Assembly (NCBI RefSeq): GCF_000617845.2
Contig: NZ_DF820425.1
Location: forward strand, 503,690 to 567,689
Origin: Bradyrhizobium sp. DOA9
GTDB lineage: Bacteria > Pseudomonadota > Alphaproteobacteria > Rhizobiales > Xanthobacteraceae
DNA length: 64,000 bases
Direction: 5' to 3'
Made by a program: the position numbers and the translations under genes. Under the pieces are notes generated by a model. It saw nothing but the letters and a program-made list of their open reading frames with translations. It did no database searches and had not been told where the DNA came from. Positions 54,374 to 63,707 of the stretch are shown here, piece after piece; the stretch's first letter is position 1, and the number at the start of each line of letters is the position of its first letter.

Positions 54374-54883
54374 TCAGGCAAACGCCAGGGGCTTGTAGCG
54401 GCGCCAGGCGCCGATGGTGAGCACGACGAAAAACATCAGCACGATGCCCTGCACCACGGCGAACACCGGACCCGATGGCGGCGCCGGCGGCACGGCGGGC
54501 GCGAGCGCGGCAAGCGCGGGCACCTTCAGGAACGACTGGATCACCAGCACGAAGACATTGAAATAGAGCGAGATCATCGCGGTCACGATGTAGACCGGGC
54601 GCCAGACGCCGGCGAGCTTCATGCCATAGAGCGCAAGGCAGGCGATCGCGAGCAGCACCAGCGAGATGATGCCGATGATATGCGAGGGCAGCAGCTCCTT
54701 GAACGGAAACAGGAAGCCGGTGGCGCTGGTGAGGATGGTGAACAGCAGGAAGATCGCAGTCAGGGCGGGCATCGGCTTCGAGCCGAGCAGGCCGAACATG
54801 ACGACGAGCCCGGCGACGATGGCAATCAGGCTGATGATGACATGGATCAGCGTGAGGGCGGGCAGACTCAACCCAAGGATCAT
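54374..54883 (-). CDS. hypothetical membrane protein
   Basis: A 169-residue protein with about five hydrophobic segments (LIHVIISLIAIVAGLVVMFGL, LTAIFLLFTILTSATGFLFP, IIGIISLVLLAIACLALYG, VYIVTAMISLYFNVFVLVIQ, VVQGIVLMFFVVLTIGA). It has GGAGAG upstream of the ATG at 54883. No family is recognised. A short inverted pair (GATGAG/CTCATC, 54911-54936) just upstream of the start could be an operator. Confidence 0.75.
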   Translation of the reverse strand: MILGLSLPALTLIHVIISLIAIVAGLVVMFGLLGSKPMPALTAIFLLFTILTSATGFLFPFKELLPSHIIGIISLVLLAIACLALYGMKLAGVWRPVYIVTAMISLYFNVFVLVIQSFLKVPALAALAPAVPPAPPSGPVFAVVQGIVLMFFVVLTIGAWRRYKPLAFA

Positions 54884-55087
54884 GACATCTCTCCTACTCT
54901 CCGTTGAGGTGATGAGAGTAGTATTACGATCCTCATCGGATTACCACCTGCGTTGTCGTCACATGCATGCGCACAGCCATGCGTCGTCGTGCGAAATCGA
55001 CAAACGCATGGCTGGACTTTTTGCAGCACCGTCACAAACGGCGGCAGTTGGGAGCTTGCGGGATTCAACGAAAGTTGAATCGATCTC

Positions 55088-55396
55088 TCACACGTCCTTG
55101 GTGTCGAAGATCAGGATGTCGGCGCCGCCGCTGGCGAATTTCGGCACGTCGGCGCCGGTCGCCTGGCCTTCCGGGCTGGCGAAGGCGGCCTGAACGTCGG
55201 CCACGCTGTCGAAGGTGAGAATGGCGACGAGATGGATTCCGGAAGGGCCCGCGGGAGACGCCACCGGTCCCTTGCTGACGGCGTAGTTCTTCAGGCCGGG
55301 GAGTTTCTTGGCGAGCGGGATGTGGGTCTCGGCATAGTACTTGTCGAATGCGGCAGCATCCTTGGGCGTCTTGTAGAGCACGACGATTTCAGCCAT
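55088..55396 (-). CDS. EthD family protein
   Basis: A 102-residue dimeric alpha+beta barrel-type protein starting at the ATG at 55396 (MAEIVVLYKTPKDAAAFDKYYAETHIPLAKKL), which is the EthD signature. The C-terminus reads FASGGADILIFDTKDV. EthD proteins accompany monooxygenases in ether or ring degradation, but none is adjacent here. It lies downstream of the cNMP-flavoprotein on the same strand, about 126 bases away. Confidence 0.85.
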   Translation of the reverse strand: MAEIVVLYKTPKDAAAFDKYYAETHIPLAKKLPGLKNYAVSKGPVASPAGPSGIHLVAILTFDSVADVQAAFASPEGQATGADVPKFASGGADILIFDTKDV

Positions 55397-55521
55397 TTGG
55401 TCCTCCCGTTGAATCCTTGTTTTTTCCGCGCGCGATTGGCCTCGCGACGAGGGGATAGTCTGTAGTTGTCGGCAAGATGGCAAGCCGGATTCGGCTTGCC
55501 ATTCCCTTGCCATCCCCTTGT

Positions 55522-57228
55522 CTAAAGCGCCGGTTTTGCGGCGTCGCCGAGATAGCCGTGCAGGGATGCCACGACCTGCGCGCCCTCGCCGATGGCGCCG
55601 CCGACGCGCTTGACCGAGCCGGAGCGGACGTCGCCGACGGCGTAGACGCCGGGCACTGAGGTCTCGAGCGGCGCCACCAGCTTGCCCTGGTTCTGCTCGG
55701 ACTGCGCGCCTGTGACGACGAAGCCGCCGCGATCGAGCGTCACGCCGCAGCCGTCGAGCCATGACGTAGCGGGATCGGCGCCGACGAACAGGAAGAGATT
55801 GCGGATGTCGGCGGAATCCTCGTCATCCGATAGCCGGCTCTTCCAGCGGATGCGCCGCAGCAGCGAGGCTTCGTCGCCTTCCAGCGCGGTGATCTCGGTG
55901 TTGAACATCAGTTCGATGTTCGGGGTCGCTTCGATGCGCTCGATGAGATACCGCGACATGCTGGCGCCCAAGCCGCCGCCGCGGATGATCATCAGCACTT
56001 TCTTCGCGTGACCCGACAGGAACACGGCGGCTTGCCCTGCCGAATTGCCGGCGCCGACCAGAGCCACCTCCTCGCCGGCGCAGAGCCGCGCCTCCACGGG
56101 CGATGCCCAGTACCAGACGCCGCGGCCCTCGAACTTGTCGAGGTTCGCGATGTCGGGGCGGCGATAGCGCGCGCCGCTCGCGACCACGACCGCGCGCGAG
56201 CGCAGGGGATCCGACCCCTCCAGCGCCACCGAGAACGCGCCGTCCTTGCGCGCGCAGTCGAGCGACTTCACGGTGACGGGAATCATGATGTCGGCACCGA
56301 ACTTCTGCGCCTGGGTGAAGGCACGCGCGGTCAAGGCCTGGCCTGAAATGCCGGTCGGAAAGCCCAGATAATTCTCGATGCGCGCGCTGGCCCCGGCCTG
56401 GCCGCCGAAGGCGCGGGTGTCGAGCACGGCGACCGACAGCCCCTCGGACGCGGCATAGACGGCCGTGGCGAGCCCCGCCGGCCCGCAGCCGACGACGGCG
56501 ACGTCGTAGATGCGATCGCCCTTGGCGCCGCCGATCATGCCGATGGCACGCGCAAGCGCGGTCTCGCTTGGGTTGCGCAGCACCGCGCCATCGGCCGTGA
56601 CGACCAGCGGCCAGTCTTCCGCCTTCGGCGAATAGCGCGCGATCAATTCGGCGGCGTCAGTGTCACGCTCGGGATCGAGCAGATGATGTGGCTGGCCGTT
56701 GCGGGTGAGAAAGCCCTGCAGCCGCACCAGGCCGACGGAGTTCGACGGTCCGATCAGCACGGGACCGCCGACGCCGCCCTGGATCAGATTGACCCGGCGC
56801 AGGATCAGCGCCCGCATGATGCGCTCGCCGAGGTCGGCCTCGGCGACCAACAGCGCCCGCAGCCGGTCCGGCGGCAGCAGCAGCGTTTCGACCTCGCCCT
56901 CGGCGCGGCCGTCGACCAGCGCCGGCTGTCCCGAGAGCTGGCTGAGCTCGGCGAGGAATTGCCCCGGCCCCTGATCGATCACCGGGACGACGTGACCAAG
57001 GCCGTCGCGCTGGCTGATGGCGACATGGCCCTTCAGCACGACGAACATGCCGGGCCCGGGCTTGCCGGTCTCGAACAGCAATTCGCCGTCGGCATAGGTG
57101 CGGATTTCGCCGAAGTGCCTGATCCGTTCGATCTCGGCAGGCGTCAGCGCCGGAAAGGTCTGCTCGGGGCGGGTGAACGGCATCAGCCGCACATCACGGT
57201 CGGTTCGTTGTGTGTCATCCTGCCCCAT
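55522..57228 (-). CDS. cyclic-nucleotide-binding domain fused to thioredoxin-reductase-like flavoprotein
   Basis: About 568 residues from the ATG at 57228 (an ATG at 57243 is possible). Residues ~25-140 form a cNMP-binding domain (FETGKPGPGMFVVLKGHVAISQ, PGQFLAELSQLSGQPALVDG). After a linker with a small alpha/beta part, residues ~245-560 are a thioredoxin-reductase-like flavoprotein: VVGCGPAGLATAVYAASEG for FAD, VALVGAGNSAGQAAVFL for NADPH, GVYAVGDVRSG near the end. The redox-active CxxC of thioredoxin reductase (usually YCATC) is replaced by YWASP near residue 374, so classical disulfide chemistry is excluded. Confidence 0.88.
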   Translation of the reverse strand: MGQDDTQRTDRDVRLMPFTRPEQTFPALTPAEIERIRHFGEIRTYADGELLFETGKPGPGMFVVLKGHVAISQRDGLGHVVPVIDQGPGQFLAELSQLSGQPALVDGRAEGEVETLLLPPDRLRALLVAEADLGERIMRALILRRVNLIQGGVGGPVLIGPSNSVGLVRLQGFLTRNGQPHHLLDPERDTDAAELIARYSPKAEDWPLVVTADGAVLRNPSETALARAIGMIGGAKGDRIYDVAVVGCGPAGLATAVYAASEGLSVAVLDTRAFGGQAGASARIENYLGFPTGISGQALTARAFTQAQKFGADIMIPVTVKSLDCARKDGAFSVALEGSDPLRSRAVVVASGARYRRPDIANLDKFEGRGVWYWASPVEARLCAGEEVALVGAGNSAGQAAVFLSGHAKKVLMIIRGGGLGASMSRYLIERIEATPNIELMFNTEITALEGDEASLLRRIRWKSRLSDDEDSADIRNLFLFVGADPATSWLDGCGVTLDRGGFVVTGAQSEQNQGKLVAPLETSVPGVYAVGDVRSGSVKRVGGAIGEGAQVVASLHGYLGDAAKPAL

Positions 57229-57267
57229 GGCCACTGCATGCACTCCAAATTTTCCAGCCGTCGGCGT

Positions 57268-57456
57268 TCAACGAGATGTCTTGCCGGCGGCCCCCTCATT
57301 TAGGGAACCATCGTCATTCTGCGAGGGGTCGGTGATTGCGGCGCGTTCGCGCGCCTGCACCTTCCGCCGCTTCAGGTTTTCGCGCAGCGCCGATTTCAGC
57401 CGGTCGTCCCGGGACGCCCTCGCCTGCCTCGCGCTCTCGTCAGTCTCGTCAGCCAT
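57268..57456 (-). CDS. small charged hypothetical protein
   Basis: A 62-residue hydrophilic protein starting MADETDESARQARASRDDRL, with a basic central helix (SALRENLKRRKVQARERAA) and an acidic, Asn/Ser-rich tail. It looks like a conserved small alphaproteobacterial protein of unknown role. It is 40 bases from the flavoprotein start on the same strand and could be co-transcribed. Confidence 0.65.
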   Translation of the reverse strand: MADETDESARQARASRDDRLKSALRENLKRRKVQARERAAITDPSQNDDGSLNEGAAGKTSR

Positions 57457-57772
57457 CGCGGCTCCATCACAGCAACCGGCAGTAGGATGCCATCGAAGTG
57501 TGGCAGCTCAAGAGGCAACGCAATACGACCCGTGCGAAACGCGAGATGGATCGAGTCCGGGCCCCAGGCCAACTGACCAGTTGGGCAGGGATATCAGGCC
57601 CTGAATCGGCGCGAAGTCGGTCGTTTCGGGCGAAAACGGGCATTTTGGCGCTGATATCGACCCGATTTTCTCGTTTTGTCGGAGCTAGCAAGCTTGCACA
57701 GGAGGGGGGCTTGTGGCAGATATCGGCCCGCTTGGTAGGCCCCTCGGGCGGCCGATTCTTGTCCCAGCACAT
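57457..57772. other. intergenic region without a gene
   Basis: The 316 bases between the small charged protein and tRNA-Thr hold no convincing frame. A promoter for the tRNA must lie near the right end but I see no clear -35/-10 pair. Confidence 0.5.
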
Positions 57773-57847
57773 GCTGCCGTAGCTCAGTGGTAGAGCACTC
57801 CATTGGTAATGGAGAGGTCGACAGTTCAATCCTGTCTGGCAGCACCA
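57773..57847 (+). tRNA. tRNA-Thr (anticodon GGT)
   Basis: The gene begins GCTGCCGTAGCTCAG and ends GGCAGCACCA with CCA encoded. The anticodon stem CTCCA/TGGAG encloses TTGGTAA with anticodon GGT at 57805-57807. The T-arm contains CAGTTCAATCCTG. The following RidA gene starts 64 bases after the tRNA end. Confidence 0.96.
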
Positions 57848-57910
57848 GCTCTCCTCACCGACGCGAGCCTTCCACCCGGCAGCGCGCCCGCAACAGCTAC
57901 GGATGCGATC

Positions 57911-58261
57911 GTGATCACACGTTCCCTGCCCTATGACGGACTGCTCCACGAGATCGTCGAGCATGATGGCGTGCTCTATCTCGGCGGCATCGTTCCCGAG
58001 GATACGGGGCTCGACATGGCGGGCCAGGCTGACGACGTGCTGCGCCAGTTGAAGACCCTGCTCGAGGGAGCCGGCGCCGATCTGTCCTGCGTTCTGCAGG
58101 TGACGATCTTCATGGCCGACCTCACTGAGAAGGCCGCGTTCAACCAGGTGTGGAAGCGCTATTTCACCGCGGAGCATCTGCCGGCGCGTGCCGCGATCGG
58201 CGTTGCGGATCTCGGCCCCGGCGTCAATCTGGAGCTGACGGCGATCGCCGCCCGCCGCTGA
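57911..58261 (+). CDS. RidA family protein (YjgF/YER057c/UK114)
   Basis: About 116 residues from the GTG at 57911, the only in-frame start after the tRNA. Family landmarks are HDGVLYLGGIVPEDTGLDMAGQADDVLRQL, GAGADLSCVLQVTIFMADLTEKAAFN and the late RAAIGVADLGPGVNLELTAIAA. The Arg that binds the reactive enamine in RidA is the one in PARAAIG. It hydrolyses reactive imines. The frame is open back into the tRNA gene, which is not translated. Confidence 0.87.
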   Translation: MITRSLPYDGLLHEIVEHDGVLYLGGIVPEDTGLDMAGQADDVLRQLKTLLEGAGADLSCVLQVTIFMADLTEKAAFNQVWKRYFTAEHLPARAAIGVADLGPGVNLELTAIAARR

Positions 58262-59053
58262 TCCTCGCGCCACGGGCGAGGCGAGCAAGCCCGATCTTTC
58301 CTAGGTTCGCACATGAAGCCTTGCTCTCGCGACGCCAAGCGCCCGAGTTTTGCTGTTTCCTCGACCCTCTTCTGTGAAGAGGGCGCAGGGAAGGCCGGGT
58401 GCCGGCTGGCACCCACGGTCCGCTGTGCGAAAGCACACGCAGAAAACTGCACAGCGGCATACAGGTGAAGCCCAACACACGGCCTTCCCTGCGCGGTGGT
58501 TTGACGGCTTATGCCTGCTCTCCCCGGAGCCGAGTTCCCTCTGGCCTCCGTCACCTCGCGAATTGACGATGCCGCAAGGCCCGGTTGAGCCCAAAAGCAT
58601 CTCCGCAAGGCTTGACCGTAGCAACGACGGTCAGGACCACATGGTTTTGCCGTACGCAGCTTCCGGCTCCGCCATGAGGCTTGGCCGGATGTTGGCGCCG
58701 TCCGTTCCGCACACCGGCCGGGACCTCACGAGGTTCATCTCGCCCTGCTCCCGCCGCGCGTGCCCGACGCAGCCGCGTCCACCGCACCCCGACCCACGTT
58801 CGTGACGACGTACGATCGCCCCTCTCCTCGGGCCGGGATGCGCGATGAATACCGTAATTCCGAACTTCGGTAAATGGGAATATTTTCGCGGGAGGGGTTG
58901 ACCGGGTTTGGGGTGTTTTGCCCGACGGGTCAGACGCGTTGCGGTCGATATCGGCTTGCAGTGCGCCGCTTCGAAGGATGCGGTCACACGGCACGTTGAC
59001 CCCTCATTTCATGGTGATAGTCTTTTCGCTCGCGACCTGTCCGGGAGGACACA
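58262..59053. repeat. long structured intergenic element
   Basis: No gene is seen in this stretch. From 58365 to about 58633 several hairpins can be drawn. CCCTCTTC/GAAGAGGG encloses 58365-58383. Outer arms GCGCAGGGAAGGCC (58383-58396) pair with 58481-58494. Within them are the hairpin GGTGCCGGCTGGCACC (58399-58414) and the arms CCGCTGTGC (58420-58428) and GCACAGCGG (58449-58457) around a GNRA-like GTGCGAAAGCAC. A further hairpin, TGACCGT/ACGGTCA, is at 58613-58633. I recall near-identical sequences between genes in Bradyrhizobium genomes. Frames inside are shadows. The ribosome binding site of the next gene is at the right end. Confidence 0.6.
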
Positions 59054-59257
59054 ATGGCATGGTTCGACCGCCTGTTTGGAAGGATGTCGGAGCCGACGAC
59101 CCCTCTCTTTGCGAGATTTCGGCGGAAATCGAAGGCACCGACCGACCCTGATCTTCTGAAAATCGCCAAGGATCGGAAGGGGCATGTTTCCCGAAGAGCC
59201 GTCAGGGACGAATATAATCGGCTGGTCCTGGAGAAGTACGCACACGACAAGTCGTGA
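59054..59257 (+). CDS. small basic hypothetical protein
   Basis: A 67-residue protein with GGGAGGAC at proper spacing before the ATG at 59054. It starts MAWFDRLFGRMSEPTTP and continues basic and hydrophilic (FRRKSKAPTDPDLLKIAKDRKG, RRAVRDEYNRLVLEKYAHD). An N-terminal amphipathic helix is possible. No family is recognised. The good ribosome binding site is the main support. Confidence 0.6.
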   Translation: MAWFDRLFGRMSEPTTPLFARFRRKSKAPTDPDLLKIAKDRKGHVSRRAVRDEYNRLVLEKYAHDKS

Positions 59258-59279
59258 TTGCGAGGATCTGCCGAGGATT

Positions 59280-59385
59280 TCAGTAGCCCGTCGGACGGGT
59301 TGAGCGAAGCGAAACCCATCGGCTCCTTTCGAGCGACGAAACATGATGGGTTTCGCAAGGGCTCTACCCATCCTGCGCACCGCGC
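59280..59385. repeat. imperfect palindromic repeat
   Basis: GCGAAACCCATCGG (about 59310-59323) pairs imperfectly with GATGGGTTTCGC (about 59345-59358), flanked by AGTAGCCCGTCGGACGGG and GGGCTCTACCCATCC. It separates the small basic protein gene from the convergent cNMP-binding protein gene. Confidence 0.55.
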
Positions 59386-59389
59386 ACCA

Positions 59390-59866
59390 TCAATGATCGC
59401 CATTCTTCTGCAGTGCCGCGAAGCGATCGTCCGAACGGCGCAGCCGCCGGCACAGCTCGCGATTGATGTTCTGCAGGACGATCACATAGGCGTGGATGTC
59501 GGCCTTGTAGCAGGCATAGAGCTTTTGCGCCGTCAGCTCGTACAGCACCGTCGGAGCCTCCGCGACCACCGTGGCGGAGCGGTTCTGCATTTCGATCAGC
59601 GTCATCTCGCCGAAGAAATCGCCAGGCTCCAAACGGGATATCGGGATGACGCTGTCCGCATGCGTCCGTTTGCTCACCGCGAGCCGGCCGGATTTGACGA
59701 TGAACATCGAGCGCCCCGGCTCGCCCTCGGCCACGACGGTCGCGCCGGCATCGAAGCGACGCTCGACCAGCATCGAGATCAAGAGGTCGAGGCTTGCCTC
59801 AGAAAGCCCGCCGAAGAACGGCGTCGCCAGCAGGAACGCTTTCAGATCGGGGGCCGTGACGGTCAT
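59390..59866 (-). CDS. cyclic-nucleotide-binding domain protein without a DNA-binding domain
   Basis: A 158-residue protein starting at the ATG at 59866 (MTVTAPDLKAFLLATPFFGGL). The whole length is one cNMP-binding fold: VVAEGEPGRSMFIVKSGRLAVS and RLEPGDFFGEMTLIEMQNRSATVVAEAPTVLYEL, the phosphate-binding cassette FGEM...RSAT being intact. There is no helix-turn-helix, so it is not a transcription factor of CRP type. It ends an apparent run of three genes (Tat protein, membrane protein, this gene). cAMP or cGMP control of the membrane protein is conceivable. Confidence 0.85.
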   Translation of the reverse strand: MTVTAPDLKAFLLATPFFGGLSEASLDLLISMLVERRFDAGATVVAEGEPGRSMFIVKSGRLAVSKRTHADSVIPISRLEPGDFFGEMTLIEMQNRSATVVAEAPTVLYELTAQKLYACYKADIHAYVIVLQNINRELCRRLRRSDDRFAALQKNGDH

Positions 59867-59913
59867 CGCGGGAGGATACGCCCCACCGCTATTTGCGGCA
59901 AGCAAGGCGCTGT

Positions 59914-60552
59914 TTATTGCTGCGCGGCACTCTCCCCGCGCGGCGTCCTTCGCTTCCGCCATACCTGCAGGTCGATCATGACCTTCACCGTTGCCGCGAG
60001 GACGAGCGCACTGAGCGCCGCCTTCGAGATTGTCTCCATCGTCCCCTCGATCAGCAGGCAATGGACCACGCTGCCTGCCACGATGACGATGGCGAGGGGA
60101 ATATGGATGATCCGCCAGCTTCGCGGACGCAATCCCAACCGCCTTCGCAGCAGAGCCAGCAGCGCAACGATGAAGATGGCCCACATCGCGGTCACGCCGA
60201 AGGGAGAGAACGGCGTCGGCGACGAGAAGGTCAGCGCGTCGACCATGTCGGGTGGGCTGGTGATCCAGAGGCCGGCGACGTGGATCAGAATCGCCAGAAC
60301 GAGCGCGCCGCCGATCCAGTGATGGGCGCGCCTGCCACGATAGGCCGACAGGCCCGGCAGGTAGCCCCCGATCAGCAGCGGCTGAACGAGCACGAGGCCG
60401 AGGGCGATGATCCCGGCGAAGCCGGCGATAATGTAGACCGGATCGCGCCATGCCAGCTGCTCGCTGGCTGCAGCAAGCGCGACCGGCACCCCGATCGCCA
60501 AGGCAAGGGCGATCCATATCAGGGGCGCCCGGGCCGATCTCCATCTCGTCAT
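59914..60552 (-). CDS. ferric-reductase-like transmembrane protein
   Basis: About 212 residues from the ATG at 60552, with six hydrophobic segments. His residues sit in and beside helices in pairs typical of b-haem membrane proteins (RRAHHWIGGALVLAILIHVAG, SWRIIHIPLAIVIVAGSVVHCLL), as in the ferric reductase-like transmembrane domain (MsrQ/YedZ/NOX core). No FAD/NAD domain is attached. It follows the Tat-exported protein by 24 bases, which suggests an electron-transfer pair. Confidence 0.8.
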   Translation of the reverse strand: MTRWRSARAPLIWIALALAIGVPVALAAASEQLAWRDPVYIIAGFAGIIALGLVLVQPLLIGGYLPGLSAYRGRRAHHWIGGALVLAILIHVAGLWITSPPDMVDALTFSSPTPFSPFGVTAMWAIFIVALLALLRRRLGLRPRSWRIIHIPLAIVIVAGSVVHCLLIEGTMETISKAALSALVLAATVKVMIDLQVWRKRRTPRGESAAQQ

Positions 60553-60576
60553 CTGCAAGTCGGGTTCAAGCCGGCT

Positions 60577-61080
60577 TCAAGCCGGCTGCAGCACGAAGTG
60601 CGCCTCGAGGCTGGTCTCCTTGGCGCTCCGCATCACGGGCCGCAGGAAGACGGTCTTGAACTCGCCGCTGTCATAGGCGAGGTGGCCGTGCGGCTGGCCG
60701 AAGATCGGAATGATCTGCGGCATCTCCAGCCGGAACTTGCCGTCCTTATCGGTGAGCGTTGCGCCGTGGCTCTGCGGCTCGTGCTCCCGCCCTTCGACCG
60801 TGTGCGCCCAGATCTGGATGCGTTGCCCGGCCAGCGGAGCCCCGTCGCCGGCGCGGCGCACCGTGCCGCTCATCCAGAAGCCGCCCTTGCCGATCCGCTC
60901 CACGATCGCCGCGCCCTTGCGGTAATTGTTCGCCCCGCCCGACATCGACTCGGTCGGCGCGAGGCCGCTCGCACGGGCCGGCAGCAGGAGGCCGGAAGCG
61001 CCGGTTGCCAGAAGGCCGGTTGCGAGGACGGAGCCGCCGGTCGCGAGGAGGTTGCGGCGGGTGAGTGCGACCATGGTCAT
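60577..61080 (-). CDS. Tat-exported intradiol-dioxygenase-like protein
   Basis: A 167-residue precursor with AGGAGG at good distance before the ATG at 61080. The N-terminus has a twin-arginine signal (TRRNLLATGGSVLATGLLAT). The mature part is a small beta-sandwich with WMSGTVRRAGDGAPLAGQRIQIWAHT, TLTDKDGKFRLEMPQIIPIFG and QPHGHLAYDSGEF, resembling the core of intradiol ring-cleavage dioxygenases but about half their length. The full Tyr/His iron set is not evident, so catalysis is doubtful. Folded cofactor-bearing export is implied by the Tat signal. Confidence 0.75.
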   Translation of the reverse strand: MTMVALTRRNLLATGGSVLATGLLATGASGLLLPARASGLAPTESMSGGANNYRKGAAIVERIGKGGFWMSGTVRRAGDGAPLAGQRIQIWAHTVEGREHEPQSHGATLTDKDGKFRLEMPQIIPIFGQPHGHLAYDSGEFKTVFLRPVMRSAKETSLEAHFVLQPA

Positions 61081-61221
61081 GTCGGTTCCTCCTGGCGATC
61101 GTGCAGCTGCTGCGGCAGGCTACAATACCAGGTGCAAAACGCCCAGTTGGCGCGAGGGGCGCCATAAGTCGCAATAACGGTGTTGTGAACGGACGCGTGG
61201 GCCGCATCCACGGAGAACCGC

Positions 61222-61398
61222 TCAGCCGCGCTTGCCCTGTTGTCGTTCGAGGCGGAGCCTTTGTGCTCTCATGCGTTTGATCTCTTCATTGAGAGCGTCG
61301 GTTTTTTCATCAAGGCGTGAGTTTTCTGATTTCGGCTCGTCGCGCTGACGTATCTTTTCGAGCGCTTTCTCAACCGAGAGCTTGGTCGGATCGGCCAT
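61222..61398 (-). CDS. small coiled-coil hypothetical protein
   Basis: A 58-residue protein starting at the ATG at 61398 with AAGGAGAG upstream. It is very hydrophilic and likely one long helix: SVEKALEKIRQRDEPKSENS, then LDEKTDALNEEIKRMRAQRL. No family is recognised. Confidence 0.65.
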   Translation of the reverse strand: MADPTKLSVEKALEKIRQRDEPKSENSRLDEKTDALNEEIKRMRAQRLRLERQQGKRG

Positions 61399-61655
61399 GA
61401 CATCTCTCCTTGGGGAAATCGAAGCAGCCAATACTGGACATGAAAATGAACCCGGGTTCCGAATATTGACGTAAGTCAAGCCTGCGCTGAAAGCCCGCCA
61501 AAAACGCCATCTGGGCGGTTCGCCGGTTACCCACGACAATTCCGAATGGCATCGTTGCGCCCGTGTCCAATCGAGATCGCAACGCTAACATTCGGAACGC
61601 ACGGTATTAGATATGGGGCCCAGGCGCGTTGCGCCCCCTCACTGGACCCCCTCGC

Positions 61656-62663
<1,008 letters not shown>

Positions 62664-62679
62664 GGCGCCGCTACCACGC

Positions 62680-62802
62680 CGTCATTGCGAGCCAACGGGT
62701 CCGCGCGAAGCGCGGCCCGATGACAGGCTCCGCGAAGCAATCCAGACTGCCACCGCAGCAAAACTTTGGATTGCTTCGTCGCAAGAGCTCCTCGCAATGA
62801 CG
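62680..62802. repeat. intergenic palindromic repeat, family A, copy 3
   Basis: CGTCATTGCGAGCCAACGGG and AGAGCTCCTCGCAATGACGG form the outer arms; GAAGCAATCCAGA and TTTGGATTGCTTCGTCG the inner arms. The first ~60 bases match the copy at 7554 almost base for base. It lies between the convergent monooxygenase and amidohydrolase genes. Confidence 0.85.
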
Positions 62803-62818
62803 GCCGAGGGAGTTCGTC

Positions 62819-63694
62819 CTAATCCGGAAAGCCGAACAGCTTGGCCGGATTGTGCACCAGAATCTTCTCAAGCTCCGCCTGGTCGGGCGCGTAGCGGTAC
62901 ATCAGCTCGAGCAGATCGGCATCGTTCGGCGGCTGCTTCACCGAGACCGGATGCGGCCAGTCGCTGGCCCAGACGCAGCGGTCGGGCGCGGCTTCGATAT
63001 AGGCGCGCGCGATCGGGATGACGTCGTCGTAAGGCGGACCGGCCTTCGAGGTCTTCTCGCCGAGCGAGAGCATCACCCAGAAATTGCCCTTGTCCAGCAG
63101 CTCCAGCATCTTGCGCAGGTTCGGATCGTTCTTGCCGGCCTCGGGGTCAGGCCGCGCCATGTGGTCGATCAGCACGGGGACGTCGAGATTCTCGTACTTG
63201 GCGACGCTGGAGACGATGCCGTCCTTCTCCGGCTGGATCTTGGCGTACCAGCCGAGCTCGCGGATGCGGGCAATGGCGCGGGCGAAATCGGCGTCCGACA
63301 GCACGGCGCCGAGCTCCTGGCGGAAGCTGAAGCGCGCGCCGCGCACGCCGGCATCGTGCAGCTTGGCGAGATAGGAGTCGCTCGCTTCCGCGAACACCAG
63401 TGCGTTGGCGCAGCCGCGATAGTTCGGTCCCATCGCTGCGAGCCCGTCGAGCACGACGGAATGGTCGGCGCCGTAGGTCGTGGTCTGCACGATGATGCCG
63501 CGCTCGATTCCGAGCTGCTTGTGCATGCGCAGCGCCGCTTCCCAGGTCGCGGTCGGCATCCGATAGGCCGCGCCGGGACGCTCCGGATATTTCTCGATCG
63601 GCCCCAGCACGTGGAACTGGCTGTCGATGGTCTTCGGCGGCGGCGCCTTGACCGGGCGGCGCGGGTTGGGGTCGAACGGCAGATAGGTGGGCAT
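62819..63694 (-). CDS. amidohydrolase family protein, 2-pyrone-4,6-dicarbonate hydrolase-like
   Basis: A 291-residue TIM-barrel hydrolase starting MPTYLPFDPNPRRPVKAPPPKTIDSQFHVLGP. The first metal-type motif is DSQFHVLG (D-x-x-x-H), followed by VPVLIDHMARPDPEAG and the late catalytic VWASDWPHPVSVKQPPND, characteristic of the 2-pyrone dicarboxylate lactonase group. It would hydrolyse a lactone or amide from aromatic degradation. The RidA-like gene starts 13 bases upstream on the same strand. Confidence 0.87.
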   Translation of the reverse strand: MPTYLPFDPNPRRPVKAPPPKTIDSQFHVLGPIEKYPERPGAAYRMPTATWEAALRMHKQLGIERGIIVQTTTYGADHSVVLDGLAAMGPNYRGCANALVFAEASDSYLAKLHDAGVRGARFSFRQELGAVLSDADFARAIARIRELGWYAKIQPEKDGIVSSVAKYENLDVPVLIDHMARPDPEAGKNDPNLRKMLELLDKGNFWVMLSLGEKTSKAGPPYDDVIPIARAYIEAAPDRCVWASDWPHPVSVKQPPNDADLLELMYRYAPDQAELEKILVHNPAKLFGFPD

Positions 63695-63707
63695 GCGCGA
63701 AACTCCT

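Noticed and set aside
55063..55080. ATTCAAC-GAAA-GTTGAAT hairpin as terminator of the EthD gene
   Set aside because: It is close to the stop but AT-rich, only 7 bp, and lacks a T run on that strand. Possible operator instead; left unassigned.
58551..58994. Overlapping minus-strand frames of 118-147 residues
   Set aside because: They lie in the structured repeat element, lack ribosome binding sites and have no recognisable protein character.
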